Shown: piece by piece, positions 7,859-16,812 of the stretch | Numbering within the stretch: the first letter of the stretch is position 1 | Layout: every line of letters starts with the position of its first letter | Assembly (NCBI GenBank): GCA_036006525.1 | Contig: DASYPP010000052.1 | Location: forward strand, 1-34,314 | Origin: DASYPP01 sp036006525 | GTDB lineage: Bacteria; Gemmatimonadota; Gemmatimonadetes; Gemmatimonadales; GWC2-71-9 | Direction of reading: 5' to 3' | Length of the DNA: 34,314 nucleotides | The notes under the pieces: model-generated | The model's input: only the letters and a program-made list of their open reading frames with translations | Databases searched by the model: none | Told to the model about the DNA's origin: nothing | Translations under genes and position numbers: made by a program

Positions 7859-10800
7859 TCAGAAGCCGACGTTGACGCGCGCCAGCCAGTACCGCACCTG
7901 GGGCTGGGACTCGAAATCACTGGTCGAGAAATTATCCTGTCCGAAGGCGTTCACCTCGGGGTCCACCCCGGAATAGTCGGTGATGGTCATGAGGTTCCTG
8001 CCCGACAGGGTGATGCTCAGCCGGTCGGCCCGGAAGGCGTGGGCCCAGGAGTCGGGCGCGTTGTAGGTGATCGACACCTCCCGAAGCTTGATGAACCAGC
8101 CGGGCTCGAAGAAAGCAAATTCGCTGTTGCCGTAGGTGTAAGCGGCGATGGCCTTGGCCTGCTCTTCCAGCGGCGCCTTGCGATCCACCAGACCGCGGCA
8201 GTTGAGCACGGGTGTGCAGCGGAAGTTCTCGATCGAGTTATCCACCACGTGCCCGCCGCGATAGTCGAACTGCCCGCCCAGCCGGAGCCGGCCGTGGAAG
8301 ATCGTCACGCCGCTGTTGAGCGAGAACTCCCGGGTGGGGAGCGCATTCCCCATGAACACCGCGGTATCACCCAGGGTCACCTCGGTGCCGTCGATGATGC
8401 CGTCACCGTTGGCGTCGTTAAAGCCGAGCAGGGGCCGGGACCAGAATCCACCGAGAGGATAGCCTTCCTGGTGACGCTGATAGAACCCGACGGAGATGGT
8501 TCCCACCCCGTTCCCCAGCGAGACCAGCTTGTTGCTGGTGAAGGAACCGCTCAGATCGAGGTCCCACACCAGGCCCGGCTTATCGATGAGCCGGGTGCTC
8601 AGGCCGATCTCGACGCCGCGGTTTCTCACCTCGCCAAGATTGAAAAACTGGTCGGACGAAGAACCGAGGGAACCCGCCAGCGGCCGCCGGAGCAGCAGGT
8701 CCGTGGTCTTCTTGTTATACACCGTCAGCTCGAGGCTGACCCGGCCGTTGAACAGGGCGGCGTCGATGCCACCCTCGATTTCCCGTGACCGCTCCGGCTT
8801 GAGGTTCGGGTTGCCCAGGCTGGTCAACTCGACGCCGGTCTCCGCGACGCCGGTCTTCTTTCCGGCGATCGGCGAGAAGAAGCGACGGGCGTCGGTGGTG
8901 CCGGGCTGCTGGCCCGACACGCCGAACGCGGCCCGGATGCGCAGGGTGCTCAGGAACCCGACATGGAAGAACGGCTCCTCGGAGAGCAGCCATGACGCGC
9001 TGAACTTGGGATAGACCGTCGCATTAAAGTTCTTGCCGAACGCGCTGTTGTCGTCCAGCCGGATGGCGCCGGTGACAAAGAGCCGGTCCCGGAGGGATAC
9101 CTCCTCTTCGAGATAGCTACCCAGGGTGCGGGACTCGATGGTCTGCTCGCTGCTCTCGGTGGTCGCAGCGTTGCTGATTGTCGTCGAGCCGGGCACCAAA
9201 CCAATACCGGTGGCGAAGGTGCCGGTGGAGAGATCACGGTAGAACTGGGCGCCGACCGACGTCTTGGATCCCATGTGGGGATTCAACGCAAAGCGGGCGG
9301 TCGCGCCGAGGTCGACGCTGGTCTGGGATATCTGGAAGCGGTTGTCGTGGCGGAGGCCCTCGCGGTTCTGGAGGTAGTCAGCCACCTGGCCGGTCGGGAA
9401 GAACTGGACATCGTTCCGGTTCACCACGTCGTACCCGAAGGTGGCACGGGTGCTGAGCCAGTTGTTGGGCCGCCAGTTGTGGGTGATGCCGCCGGTAAAC
9501 CGCTCGGTGCCCTGGGTCGCCAGCTCGGCAAAGAGCTCGGCCGGAATGTAGTACCAGCCGCGATTGATATCGGGCGGGAAACCGCTGGCCTCGCCGCTGC
9601 CGGTTATAGTGAGGAAGCTGTTGTCGTTCTCGACAAAGCGGGCGTCGCTGGAGATGTATCCCGCCGACACCGCGATGTCCGAGTTGGATGTCAGGTTGGC
9701 GCCGACGTTGGCTCGGACGCTCACCCGGGTCAGCGCGTTGGGGCGAATCTGGTTCTCCGGTACACTGCCGAGGAGTTTGCGAACCGAGTCCTCTTCGAAC
9801 TTGGGAAGCCGGAAGACGCCATCCTCGCTCTCGTACTGGCCCGAGACGTAGTAGTTCATGAACTCGTTGCCGCCGGAGAGGTTTCCTCCGTAGACCTGGC
9901 GGAGCCCGGCCTTGAGCGGCCGGGTGGCCGGATCCTCCAGCGGGCTGTACACGCTGATCGAGGTCTGGGTGCAGAGGCCATCGAGCTCGAATTGCAGGAT
10001 GCAGAACCCGTCGTAGTCCACGCCGGTCGCGGTGGTATCGCGGCCGTTGTAATTGAGCGGGTAAGTGTTGTTATCGGTAACCGCGCCAAGCTCGGTGAAG
10101 AGGTTGAAACGGGTCCGGCCGGAGCGGCCCCGCTTGGTGGTGATCCGGACCACTCCGTTGGAGGCCTGGATCCCGTACAGGGTGGCGGCAGCCGGCCCCT
10201 TCACGATCTCGATCGACTCGATGTCGTCCGGGTTCAGGTCGTTGATCCGGGAGGGATTGTTGCCGTTGCCGGACCCGAAGCCGCCGACATCGAGGGTGCT
10301 CGAGGTCGCGCTGCTCTCCATCCGAATCCCGTCCACGTAGAACAGCGGCTCGTTCGACAGCGAGATGCTGTTGGAGCCGCGAATCCGGATCCGGGTGCCC
10401 TCCCCGGTGGTGCCGGCGCTCTTGAGGACCTGGACGCCGGGCGCCCGGCCCGAGATCAGGTTGCCGAACTCGGTGATCGGGGATTCCTGCGCGACCGTCG
10501 CCGCGTCGATCGTGGAGACCGCGTTGGCGACTTCGAGCTTGCGCTGTTCGCCGGTCGCGGTGACCACGATCTCGTCCAGGGTAATCGGCGCGCTGACCAG
10601 ACTGAAGTTGAGCGCGGCGGTCTCGTTGGAACCCACCGTGACCGTATCCGTCTTCGATTGGTAGCCGATCGCGAATACCCGGATCTCGTAGTGCGCGGGT
10701 GTGACGTTGCGGAAGGTGTAACGTCCCTCGCCGTTGGCGGTTTCGACATAGGAGGTCCCGACGATCAGCAGTCGAGCCGCGGCGATCGGGGTGCCGGTCT

Positions 10801-10912
10801 GGTCGGATACCTGGCCGCTGATCCGTCCGGCCTGCGCGGCGGCGCTGCTCAGTCCCGCGAGGGCGAGAAGCAGACTGAGTGCGCCGGTCCGACGAAGGAA
10901 GCCTTGCGGCAT
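7859..10912 (-). CDS. SusC/RagA-family TonB-dependent outer-membrane transporter
   Basis: The protein has 1017 residues. The start at 10912 is chosen because GAGGG lies about eight bases upstream and a signal peptide follows (ALSLLLALAGLSSAAAQ). Residues ~30-110 form a carboxypeptidase-regulatory-like domain typical of SusC. The segment LDEIVVTATGEQRK leads into the plug, which contains the SusC plug motif IRIRGSNSISLSNEPLFYVDG and ends near TLYGIQASNGVVRITTKRG. The rest is a 22-strand-type barrel ending in the outer-membrane beta signal ...YWLARVNVGF with terminal Phe. It uses TonB-ExbBD energy to import ligands delivered by the adjacent SusD protein. A sigma-70-like promoter lies upstream. 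Confidence 0.96.
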   Translation of the reverse strand: MPQGFLRRTGALSLLLALAGLSSAAAQAGRISGQVSDQTGTPIAAARLLIVGTSYVETANGEGRYTFRNVTPAHYEIRVFAIGYQSKTDTVTVGSNETAALNFSLVSAPITLDEIVVTATGEQRKLEVANAVSTIDAATVAQESPITEFGNLISGRAPGVQVLKSAGTTGEGTRIRIRGSNSISLSNEPLFYVDGIRMESSATSSTLDVGGFGSGNGNNPSRINDLNPDDIESIEIVKGPAAATLYGIQASNGVVRITTKRGRSGRTRFNLFTELGAVTDNNTYPLNYNGRDTTATGVDYDGFCILQFELDGLCTQTSISVYSPLEDPATRPLKAGLRQVYGGNLSGGNEFMNYYVSGQYESEDGVFRLPKFEEDSVRKLLGSVPENQIRPNALTRVSVRANVGANLTSNSDIAVSAGYISSDARFVENDNSFLTITGSGEASGFPPDINRGWYYIPAELFAELATQGTERFTGGITHNWRPNNWLSTRATFGYDVVNRNDVQFFPTGQVADYLQNREGLRHDNRFQISQTSVDLGATARFALNPHMGSKTSVGAQFYRDLSTGTFATGIGLVPGSTTISNAATTESSEQTIESRTLGSYLEEEVSLRDRLFVTGAIRLDDNSAFGKNFNATVYPKFSASWLLSEEPFFHVGFLSTLRIRAAFGVSGQQPGTTDARRFFSPIAGKKTGVAETGVELTSLGNPNLKPERSREIEGGIDAALFNGRVSLELTVYNKKTTDLLLRRPLAGSLGSSSDQFFNLGEVRNRGVEIGLSTRLIDKPGLVWDLDLSGSFTSNKLVSLGNGVGTISVGFYQRHQEGYPLGGFWSRPLLGFNDANGDGIIDGTEVTLGDTAVFMGNALPTREFSLNSGVTIFHGRLRLGGQFDYRGGHVVDNSIENFRCTPVLNCRGLVDRKAPLEEQAKAIAAYTYGNSEFAFFEPGWFIKLREVSITYNAPDSWAHAFRADRLSITLSGRNLMTITDYSGVDPEVNAFGQDNFSTSDFESQPQVRYWLARVNVGF

Positions 10913-11027
10913 ACGGAGTCCCTCACCGAATTGGATGATGGAATGGCGCCGGTGACCTGGCGACGTCGAGGGGAACAACGGGGGTTTTTTCATTGAGGAA
11001 CTGGCACTGGGGAAGCATGCCTTTCCC

Positions 11028-11056
11028 AATCTGCGGAACTCCCCGGGCCTTGTCAA
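11028..11056 (-). promoter_or_regulatory. Candidate sigma-70-type promoter for susCD
   Basis: On the minus strand TTGACA (11051-11056) is followed by a 17-base spacer and CAGATT (11028-11033). The -35 is perfect and the -10 is weak. It lies about 115 bases before the SusC start in the 184-base gap after the prolyl oligopeptidase gene, where a separate promoter would be expected. Confidence 0.4.
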
Positions 11057-11096
11057 AGATTATGCGCCGGCGTTTCACATTGTGAACGCAAGGGGA

Positions 11097-13202
11097 CTAC
11101 GGATGGGTGCTCGATGTCGCCGCCGCTCCCAGTTCCTTCCACAAGAACGCGTAGATCGAGGCGTACATCAGCGCTTCCTGCTCCGGCGTGACGCCGGCCC
11201 CGTGACCGCCCTCGGTATTCTCGAACAGGTAGGTGCGATAGCCCATGGATTGCATCCTGGCCTGCATCTTCCTCGCATGGACCGGCCCCACCCGGTCATC
11301 GTGCGTGGTGGTGGTGAACAGTACCGGCGGGTAGTGTCGGCCGGGGAAGACGTTCTGGTACGGCGAATAGCGGGAGATGTATGCCCAGTCCTCGGGTTTG
11401 TCGGGGTCGCCGTACTCGTCGATCCAGCTGGCGCCGGCCTGGAGCTTGGTGTAACCCCGCATGTCCAGCAACGGGACCGCGGAGACCGCGGCCCCGAACA
11501 GGTCGGGCCGCTGGGTGAAGGCCACGCCGATCAACAGGCCGCCGTTGCTGCCACCCTCGATCCCCAGCCGCGTGGGATTGGTCACTTTCCGCGCGATGAG
11601 ATCCTCGGCCACCGCGAGGAAATCGTCATACGCCCGCTGCCGGTTCTCCTTCTGCGCCGCCCGGTGCCACGATGGGCCGAACTCGCCGCCGCCCCGGATG
11701 TTGGCAAGGACGAACACCCCGCCTCGTTCCAGCCAGGACGTGCCCATCAGGCCGCTGTAGTATGGGAGGCTGGATATCTGAAACCCGCCATATGCATTGA
11801 GCAATGTCGGGTTGTTTCCATCCATCGCCATGCCGGTTCGATGCACAATGAAATAGGGAATCCGGGTGCCGTCCTTCGAACGGGCTTCGAACTGGTGCAC
11901 CTCGAGGCCCCTCGCGTCGAACATGGGAGGCAATTGCCTGATCTGCTGGATGCCTCCGTCTTCGGCCACCTGGAACAGACTGGTAGGCTGGAGGAAGCTC
12001 TGATAGGTGACGAAGTACCGGTCGCTGGTGGGATCCAGTCCCGAGACTCCCACGTCTCCGAGCTCCGGCGCCGGAACCCGGCTGCCGGACCAGCGACCAT
12101 CCTGGTAGCGAAACCGGTGCAGCTCGCTGTGCACGTTGTCCAGCAGCGAGACCAGCACGTTGCTTCTGGTGCTGGTCACCGAGTTGATGACGATGCGATC
12201 ATTGGGCGCGAAGATCGCCTGAAAGTTGCGGCTGCCGGCGCGGAATGCCTGATACCCGATGCCCAGCAGGGCGCCTTCGGGATAGGTATGCCCGCCGACC
12301 GTCCAGCTCGACCGGAGGTACACGACCAGCTGATCGCCCACGAACGAGGGGTCGGCGTCCATCGGGATCTCGAGCAGCACCGCCTTGCCGTTCTCGACCA
12401 GGAAGATCTTGGTCTGGAAGAAGGTGACGCCATTGGCGATCAGTGGAATCATCCGTCCTTGCACGTAGGCCGAGCCGGCCCATGCGCCCACGTCGGCTTC
12501 CTTCCCCTCGTAGACTGTCACCGCGGACGATAGCGGGCTTCCCCGGTGCCACAGCTTGACCACCCGGGGATAGCCCGACGTCGTCAGGCTTCCCGGCCCA
12601 AAGTCGCTGCTGATGAGCAGGGTGTTCTGGTCCACCCACCCGATCGCGCTCTTGGCCTCGGGTACCAGGAAGCCGCCCTCGACGAACCGTTTGTCCACCG
12701 CGTCGAACTCGCGGACTTCGGACGCGTCCCCCCCGCCCCTGGAGAGCGAGATGAGGCAATGCCGGTACTCGGGGGGCAGGCAGTCCGTTCCCGCGTAGGC
12801 CCAGGTCACCCCTTCCCGGGCCGCGAGCGAATCGATATCCAGCACCAATTCCCACACCGGAGAAGGCGTCGAGTAGGATTCGATGGTCGTGCGCCGGTAG
12901 ATGCCGCGCGGATGGGTGCTGTCCTGCCAGAAGTTGTAGATGTACCGGCCCCGCTGGGTCGGATAGGCGAGGCGATCCTTGGAGTTGAGGACGCCCAGGA
13001 TTCGGGTGTAGAGCGTGTCAAAGCCGGGGTACGTCCGGAGGGCGCCGAGCGTGGCCTGGTTCTGCGCGGTGACCCAGGCGAGCACACTATCGCCCTGGAT
13101 GTCAGAGAGCCAGGCGTTTGAGTCGGAATCCGATTGGGCCCGTCCGGTCCGCACGATGAGCAGGGCGGACAGAACGACAAGGGCAAGGCGGAAGAGACGC
13201 AT
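11097..13202 (-). CDS. Secreted prolyl oligopeptidase (S9A family)
   Basis: The protein has 701 residues from 13202, where a signal peptide begins (RLFRLALVVLSALLIVRTGRAQ); the frame remains open upstream to 13361 but without a plausible start. The N-terminal propeller (about 50-420) caps the C-terminal alpha/beta-hydrolase domain. The catalytic triad is visible: S552 in EGGSNGG, D635 in HDDRV and H667 in EGGHGAG. The Arg after the DD pair matches the proline-oligopeptidase substrate-binding Arg. It should cleave short peptides after proline in the periplasm. It is on the same strand as the SusCD genes downstream and is plausibly part of the same peptide-use programme. Confidence 0.95.
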   Translation of the reverse strand: MRLFRLALVVLSALLIVRTGRAQSDSDSNAWLSDIQGDSVLAWVTAQNQATLGALRTYPGFDTLYTRILGVLNSKDRLAYPTQRGRYIYNFWQDSTHPRGIYRRTTIESYSTPSPVWELVLDIDSLAAREGVTWAYAGTDCLPPEYRHCLISLSRGGGDASEVREFDAVDKRFVEGGFLVPEAKSAIGWVDQNTLLISSDFGPGSLTTSGYPRVVKLWHRGSPLSSAVTVYEGKEADVGAWAGSAYVQGRMIPLIANGVTFFQTKIFLVENGKAVLLEIPMDADPSFVGDQLVVYLRSSWTVGGHTYPEGALLGIGYQAFRAGSRNFQAIFAPNDRIVINSVTSTRSNVLVSLLDNVHSELHRFRYQDGRWSGSRVPAPELGDVGVSGLDPTSDRYFVTYQSFLQPTSLFQVAEDGGIQQIRQLPPMFDARGLEVHQFEARSKDGTRIPYFIVHRTGMAMDGNNPTLLNAYGGFQISSLPYYSGLMGTSWLERGGVFVLANIRGGGEFGPSWHRAAQKENRQRAYDDFLAVAEDLIARKVTNPTRLGIEGGSNGGLLIGVAFTQRPDLFGAAVSAVPLLDMRGYTKLQAGASWIDEYGDPDKPEDWAYISRYSPYQNVFPGRHYPPVLFTTTTHDDRVGPVHARKMQARMQSMGYRTYLFENTEGGHGAGVTPEQEALMYASIYAFLWKELGAAATSSTHP

Positions 13203-13252
13203 ATGCGGTCCGGTGAGGGCAAAGATGAAATACAGCGCTGGCTTTGTTCTGG

Positions 13253-14089
13253 CTAGATGTCCCTGACGGAATACATGGCGGCATCGCACACCGGGCGATA
13301 CCCGATTCGATGGTAGATGGCGTTGGACGTCGGATTCGCGAGGTCGGTGTACAGACAGCAATAGCGATTACTCTGGAGCATCCTGGTGCTCAAGGCCGCC
13401 ACGCACGCGGTGGCGTAGCCCCGCCCGCGGAGCGACCGGGGGGTGTATACCAGGACGATACGCACCCCGTTGGGGGTCTGCCCGGTCCAGCCCGCCATGG
13501 ACACCGCCTCTCCATCCTCCCATAGGTAGAGCAGTCCCCGGGGGAGTCGGTCCCGCACAATCTCGCCGGCATCACCGTGGTCTCCTGCTTCGACCATGAA
13601 TTCGGCTACCCATCCGGTCACCAGGTCCAGGTCGTTCATGTCCGCTGGCCGCAGCCGCCCATGCGGCAGGTTAGCCAGGGGCGCGACCGCACGAAGCTCA
13701 TGGATCCGCTGGCCCATCGAGAGATGCGACCGGGCCCCGAATCGGGCCGCGAGCAGGTCTGCAAAGGCGCCGGCGGTTGGCTCGGGCCCGGACAAGTACC
13801 GCACCTCGGGGCATGCATCGGCGATGTCGGAGGCGAGTAGTGGCAGCCCGGCCGGGTGGGCCGCACGGGTGATTCCCACTCTGTTGGGGACACTGGAGAA
13901 GGCGCAGACACTGATCTTCCCGCCTTCCTGGACCGCGGCAAAATACGCTGCGGAAGTGCCGGGCCCGCTCTCCCGGGCCAGGTCCCCGGCGATTCCCAGG
14001 ATGAGGCTGTTCTCGGCCTCAGCCGCTAATAGAAAGGGCTGTGCTGACTCGAGGAAGGCGGCGGCGGTGAGGTACCTCTGCAGCTTCAT
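13253..14089 (-). CDS. GNAT-family N-acetyltransferase (FR47-like C-terminal domain)
   Basis: The protein has 278 residues. A strong Shine-Dalgarno sequence (TTAGGAGGC) sits directly before the ATG at 14089. The catalytic GNAT fold is in the second half: RIVLVYTPRSLRGRGYATAC is motif A with the pyrophosphate-binding RGRGYA loop, and LYTDLANPTSNAIYHRIGY is the usual C-terminal motif B. The first ~140 residues form a divergent N-terminal GNAT-like domain, as in FR47-type enzymes. It should transfer an acetyl group from acetyl-CoA to an amine, with unknown substrate. It is 13 bases from the outer-membrane-protein gene upstream and 50 bases from the oligopeptidase, so co-transcription is likely. 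Confidence 0.87.
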   Translation of the reverse strand: MKLQRYLTAAAFLESAQPFLLAAEAENSLILGIAGDLARESGPGTSAAYFAAVQEGGKISVCAFSSVPNRVGITRAAHPAGLPLLASDIADACPEVRYLSGPEPTAGAFADLLAARFGARSHLSMGQRIHELRAVAPLANLPHGRLRPADMNDLDLVTGWVAEFMVEAGDHGDAGEIVRDRLPRGLLYLWEDGEAVSMAGWTGQTPNGVRIVLVYTPRSLRGRGYATACVAALSTRMLQSNRYCCLYTDLANPTSNAIYHRIGYRPVCDAAMYSVRDI

Positions 14090-14102
14090 GCCTCCTAATC
14101 TG

Positions 14103-14978
14103 CTACCATTTCGGCGCCCACATCAACCCCACCTGGGGCACCCAGTCGTCAGCCTTGGATGAAATGCCCAGGGTATTGTCGAACTTGAGGAAGACCGAGT
14201 TGCTGAGCCGCAGGTCAAACCCCTGCACCGTTACCCATTCGTCCAATGAGCCGGTTTCGCCTCCTTCAAAATCCAGGAAGAGGCGAAAATTCGGCGAGAT
14301 TCGCTTCAGGTATTCCACGCTCAGCTCACCCAGGTCCAGCTTCTTCTCTTCGTGGTTGTACTCCAGGTTGATCCGGGCTGTCAGGGTGCCGAAGCCGAAT
14401 CCCTTGATGAAGCCGACCCCGGGCTTGATGTCCCAATAATTCTCGGAGATCAGGAACTTGGCGCGCTGGGTGCGGGCCACGAACTCGGAATACAGGAAGA
14501 ACTCGGGCCAGCGTGAGGTCTCACGAATCGCCCGGCCCCGGACCTGGGCTTCGATATCGGTAAGGCCGGATTCCTGGATCTTTCCCGGGGGGAGAAACCC
14601 GTCGCTGGGCGACTTGGTCAACTCCGCGCTGATATGAGCCATCTCAAACTCCAGCGCGAGCCAGTCGTTCACTCCATAACCCAGAAAGATTTGCTCCGCG
14701 GTTGAGTGGAACTTCCCCCGGTAATCGATTTCAGGGCCCAGCCCGAATTCCCGGGGCTGATACTCGCGGTTGTTGTCACGCAGGTATTCGAAGAAGGGGA
14801 ACACCACCAGCTCGCCCGGGTGGATGTAGGTGGAGAACATTGAAGAGGAGATGGCGTCGCCCCGATCCTTCAACCAGCGCGGAAGGGAGTCCTGGGCCCG
14901 CGCCGTCCGGCTCAGGCTTGCCACTCCAGTCACCAGCGCCAGGCCGACCATGGACGTGAGTCTACGAACAGCGGTCAT
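14103..14978 (-). CDS. Predicted outer-membrane beta-barrel protein, unknown function
   Basis: The protein has 291 residues from 14978, where GGAG lies eight bases upstream; the in-frame extension to 15419 is read-through. Residues 1-28 are a signal peptide (VGLALVTGVASLSRTARAQ). The mature protein alternates hydrophobic and polar residues in strand-like blocks (TLTARINLEYNHEE, FRLFLDFEGGET) and ends in an aromatic residue (LMWAPKW), as outer-membrane barrels do. It carries SSSMFSTYIHPGELVVFPFFEY near the N terminus, which I recognise only as typical of uncharacterised proteins. No enzyme motif is seen. It precedes the GNAT gene by 13 bases. Confidence 0.75.
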   Translation of the reverse strand: MTAVRRLTSMVGLALVTGVASLSRTARAQDSLPRWLKDRGDAISSSMFSTYIHPGELVVFPFFEYLRDNNREYQPREFGLGPEIDYRGKFHSTAEQIFLGYGVNDWLALEFEMAHISAELTKSPSDGFLPPGKIQESGLTDIEAQVRGRAIRETSRWPEFFLYSEFVARTQRAKFLISENYWDIKPGVGFIKGFGFGTLTARINLEYNHEEKKLDLGELSVEYLKRISPNFRLFLDFEGGETGSLDEWVTVQGFDLRLSNSVFLKFDNTLGISSKADDWVPQVGLMWAPKW

Positions 14979-15079
14979 CCGGGTCGCTCCTGGCCAGGTG
15001 GGGAACGGCGGAATACGATCTCGAGTGGGAACAGACCATGCGGCAGGTTTGTGACACTTCATGACCCAACGGTCGCCGG

Positions 15080-16024
15080 CTACAGCGTCAGGATCTGACC
15101 CGCCCCCCGCCGGGTTGCCTCTCGATAAACCAGGTTTGCTCCAACCAGGTCCTCCACCGCGTGTCCCATCGACTTGTAGACCGTGATCTCCTCGTCGGAC
15201 CGGCGGCCAGGCTTCCGGCCGGAAATCACTTCGCCTAACTCGGTCCCCCGGTCCGGACCATACCCGGCCAGTTCCGCGCAACCTACCGGCGCGGGCTCGA
15301 AGGCCCGCCGGGTCTCCACGAACAATTGTCCGTGCTCTATAGACTCGGCCGGCAATTCTCCACCGGGCGCTGCATACCCAATCGACGTGAGATGAGTTCC
15401 CGGACTGAGCCAGTCCCACTGGATGACTGGAGTGCTGGAGTCGGTGCAGAGGCAGACGACGTCGGCGCCGCGAACCGCTTCCTCGTTGCTGGAGACGGAT
15501 CGGGGATGGGGGAAGTTGGCGGAAAGTTTCCGGGCATCTCCCGACGGTGATGCAATCCGGATGTCTTCAAACCCGCGAACCCGCAGAATTGCGGCCAGGT
15601 GGGCCTGGGCCTGCCGGCCGGCACCAATGATCGCCAGGGTACGAGTCTGCTGCCGTGCCAGGAACTTCACGGAAAGCGCGGCCGCGGCGGCAGTGCGCAT
15701 CGTGGTGATGTACCGGGCGTCCATCATGGCGACCGGTGCACCGCTGTCCTGGTCGAAGAGGCTGACCAGCGCAGGATGACCATCCTGGTTCACCCCGGCG
15801 ACCTCCCGGAACACGGTGACCATCTTGATGGCGACATGATTGCCGGGCTGCCAGGCGGGCATGGTCAGCAGGAATCCCTTGCCGGGGATCGCGACTTCAC
15901 TGCGGTTGGGCGCGACGGCCCTGCCTTCGCTCAATGCCACGAACCCTTCGGCCAGCGCGTCCAGCAGCTGGTCGAGGTTGAGCAGGGCGCGCACGTCTTC
16001 GTCGTTCAGGAACAGCAGCTTCAT
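15080..16024 (-). CDS. Ornithine cyclodeaminase/mu-crystallin-family NAD(P)-dependent enzyme
   Basis: The protein has 314 residues, the usual family length. K67 in AIKMVTVF and R110 in TTMRTAA match conserved substrate-site residues. The Rossmann nucleotide-binding loop is IIGAGRQAQAHL (GAGRQA at 134-139). The C-terminal EEITVYKSMGHAVEDL is the family signature. The family includes ornithine cyclodeaminase, alanine dehydrogenase, ketimine reductases and lysine cyclodeaminase. The GxxxPG segment here is IGYAAPGGELP, without the Asp that ornithine cyclodeaminase uses in its lyase step, so a dehydrogenase or ketimine reductase role is more likely. It starts 32 bases after the esterase gene. Family certain, substrate unknown. 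Confidence 0.92.
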   Translation of the reverse strand: MKLLFLNDEDVRALLNLDQLLDALAEGFVALSEGRAVAPNRSEVAIPGKGFLLTMPAWQPGNHVAIKMVTVFREVAGVNQDGHPALVSLFDQDSGAPVAMMDARYITTMRTAAAAALSVKFLARQQTRTLAIIGAGRQAQAHLAAILRVRGFEDIRIASPSGDARKLSANFPHPRSVSSNEEAVRGADVVCLCTDSSTPVIQWDWLSPGTHLTSIGYAAPGGELPAESIEHGQLFVETRRAFEPAPVGCAELAGYGPDRGTELGEVISGRKPGRRSDEEITVYKSMGHAVEDLVGANLVYREATRRGAGQILTL

Positions 16025-16056
16025 CCGCCTATTATCGCACCCGGTGGGTGATCCCG

Positions 16057-16797
16057 CTACGGCGCCACGAACCAGGCGAGCGCCGCCCGCAACTGGTCGG
16101 GGCGCACCGTGTGGGGTCCCTCGAACTCGTGGTACTCCACGACGTACCCCGCCTGCTTGAGCATCGGAACGATTCGGCGGCTGGTGGAGTTGATTGGAAG
16201 GATCCGGTCGTCGGTTCCGTGGGCGATGAAGATTCGCGGGCTTCCGCGCCGCCCGGCGGGGGCGAGGTATCCGGGTGAAAAGGCGATGAGCGCGCTGAGG
16301 AGATCGCCGTTTCCCACGCCGAGGGAGAGGGCGTAGGTCGCCCCGTCGGAGAAGCCGCCCAGCGCGATGTGTTTGGGGTCGATGTTGCCGCGGCGAAAGA
16401 CCAGGGTGAGGGCGGAATCGAGCAACGCCACGTCCGGACCGAAGCCCTCCATCATCAGGTCCCAGGTCCGGCCCCGAGAATTGGGCATCAGCAGGACGAG
16501 TCCCATGCTGTCGGCAAGCGCGAACAGGGTGGAAGACCGGGTCCACAGCTCGGCGCTCTGGGTTGCACCATGGAGCAGCACCAGGAGTGGCGCCGGGTGA
16601 TTGGGCCGGTAGCCAGCGGGAATGTAGAGGTAGGTGTCGCGCGTGGCGGAGAGCCCGAGCGCGGTGAGACCGGGCGCTACCCGACCGTCCGGAACCCCGG
16701 GGCGGGCCTCGAGATGGGCCGCGCCGGACTGGGCGCGTCCCACTTCGGCGGGCGAGAGAACGACGGCGACCGCCAGCAGGAGGCGCGCCCAGGTCAT
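16057..16797 (-). CDS. Secreted alpha/beta-hydrolase (phospholipase/carboxylesterase type)
   Basis: The protein has 246 residues. A Shine-Dalgarno GGAG lies seven bases before the start, and a signal peptide ending VGRAQ predicts export. The fold starts with the PLLVLLHGATQSAELW oxyanion strand-loop. The triad is GGFSDG (nucleophile Ser), HGTDDRILP (Asp) and FEGPHTV (His). The pattern fits phospholipase/carboxylesterase or feruloyl/PHB-depolymerase-type esterases that act on short acyl esters. It is 15 bases after the DUF2239 stop codon and 32 bases before the cyclodeaminase-like gene, so the three likely form an operon. Confidence 0.86.
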   Translation of the reverse strand: MTWARLLLAVAVVLSPAEVGRAQSGAAHLEARPGVPDGRVAPGLTALGLSATRDTYLYIPAGYRPNHPAPLLVLLHGATQSAELWTRSSTLFALADSMGLVLLMPNSRGRTWDLMMEGFGPDVALLDSALTLVFRRGNIDPKHIALGGFSDGATYALSLGVGNGDLLSALIAFSPGYLAPAGRRGSPRIFIAHGTDDRILPINSTSRRIVPMLKQAGYVVEYHEFEGPHTVRPDQLRAALAWFVAP

Positions 16798-16812
16798 GGA
16801 GTCTCCCCGTAC

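Noticed and set aside
9275..10996. 573-codon open frame on the + strand
   Set aside because: It is antisense to the SusC gene, whose domains and motifs are unambiguous; the translation has no recognisable domain. GC-rich DNA often leaves the opposite strand open.
11082..12533. 483-codon open frame on the + strand
   Set aside because: It is a shadow of the prolyl oligopeptidase gene, which has a complete catalytic triad on the other strand.
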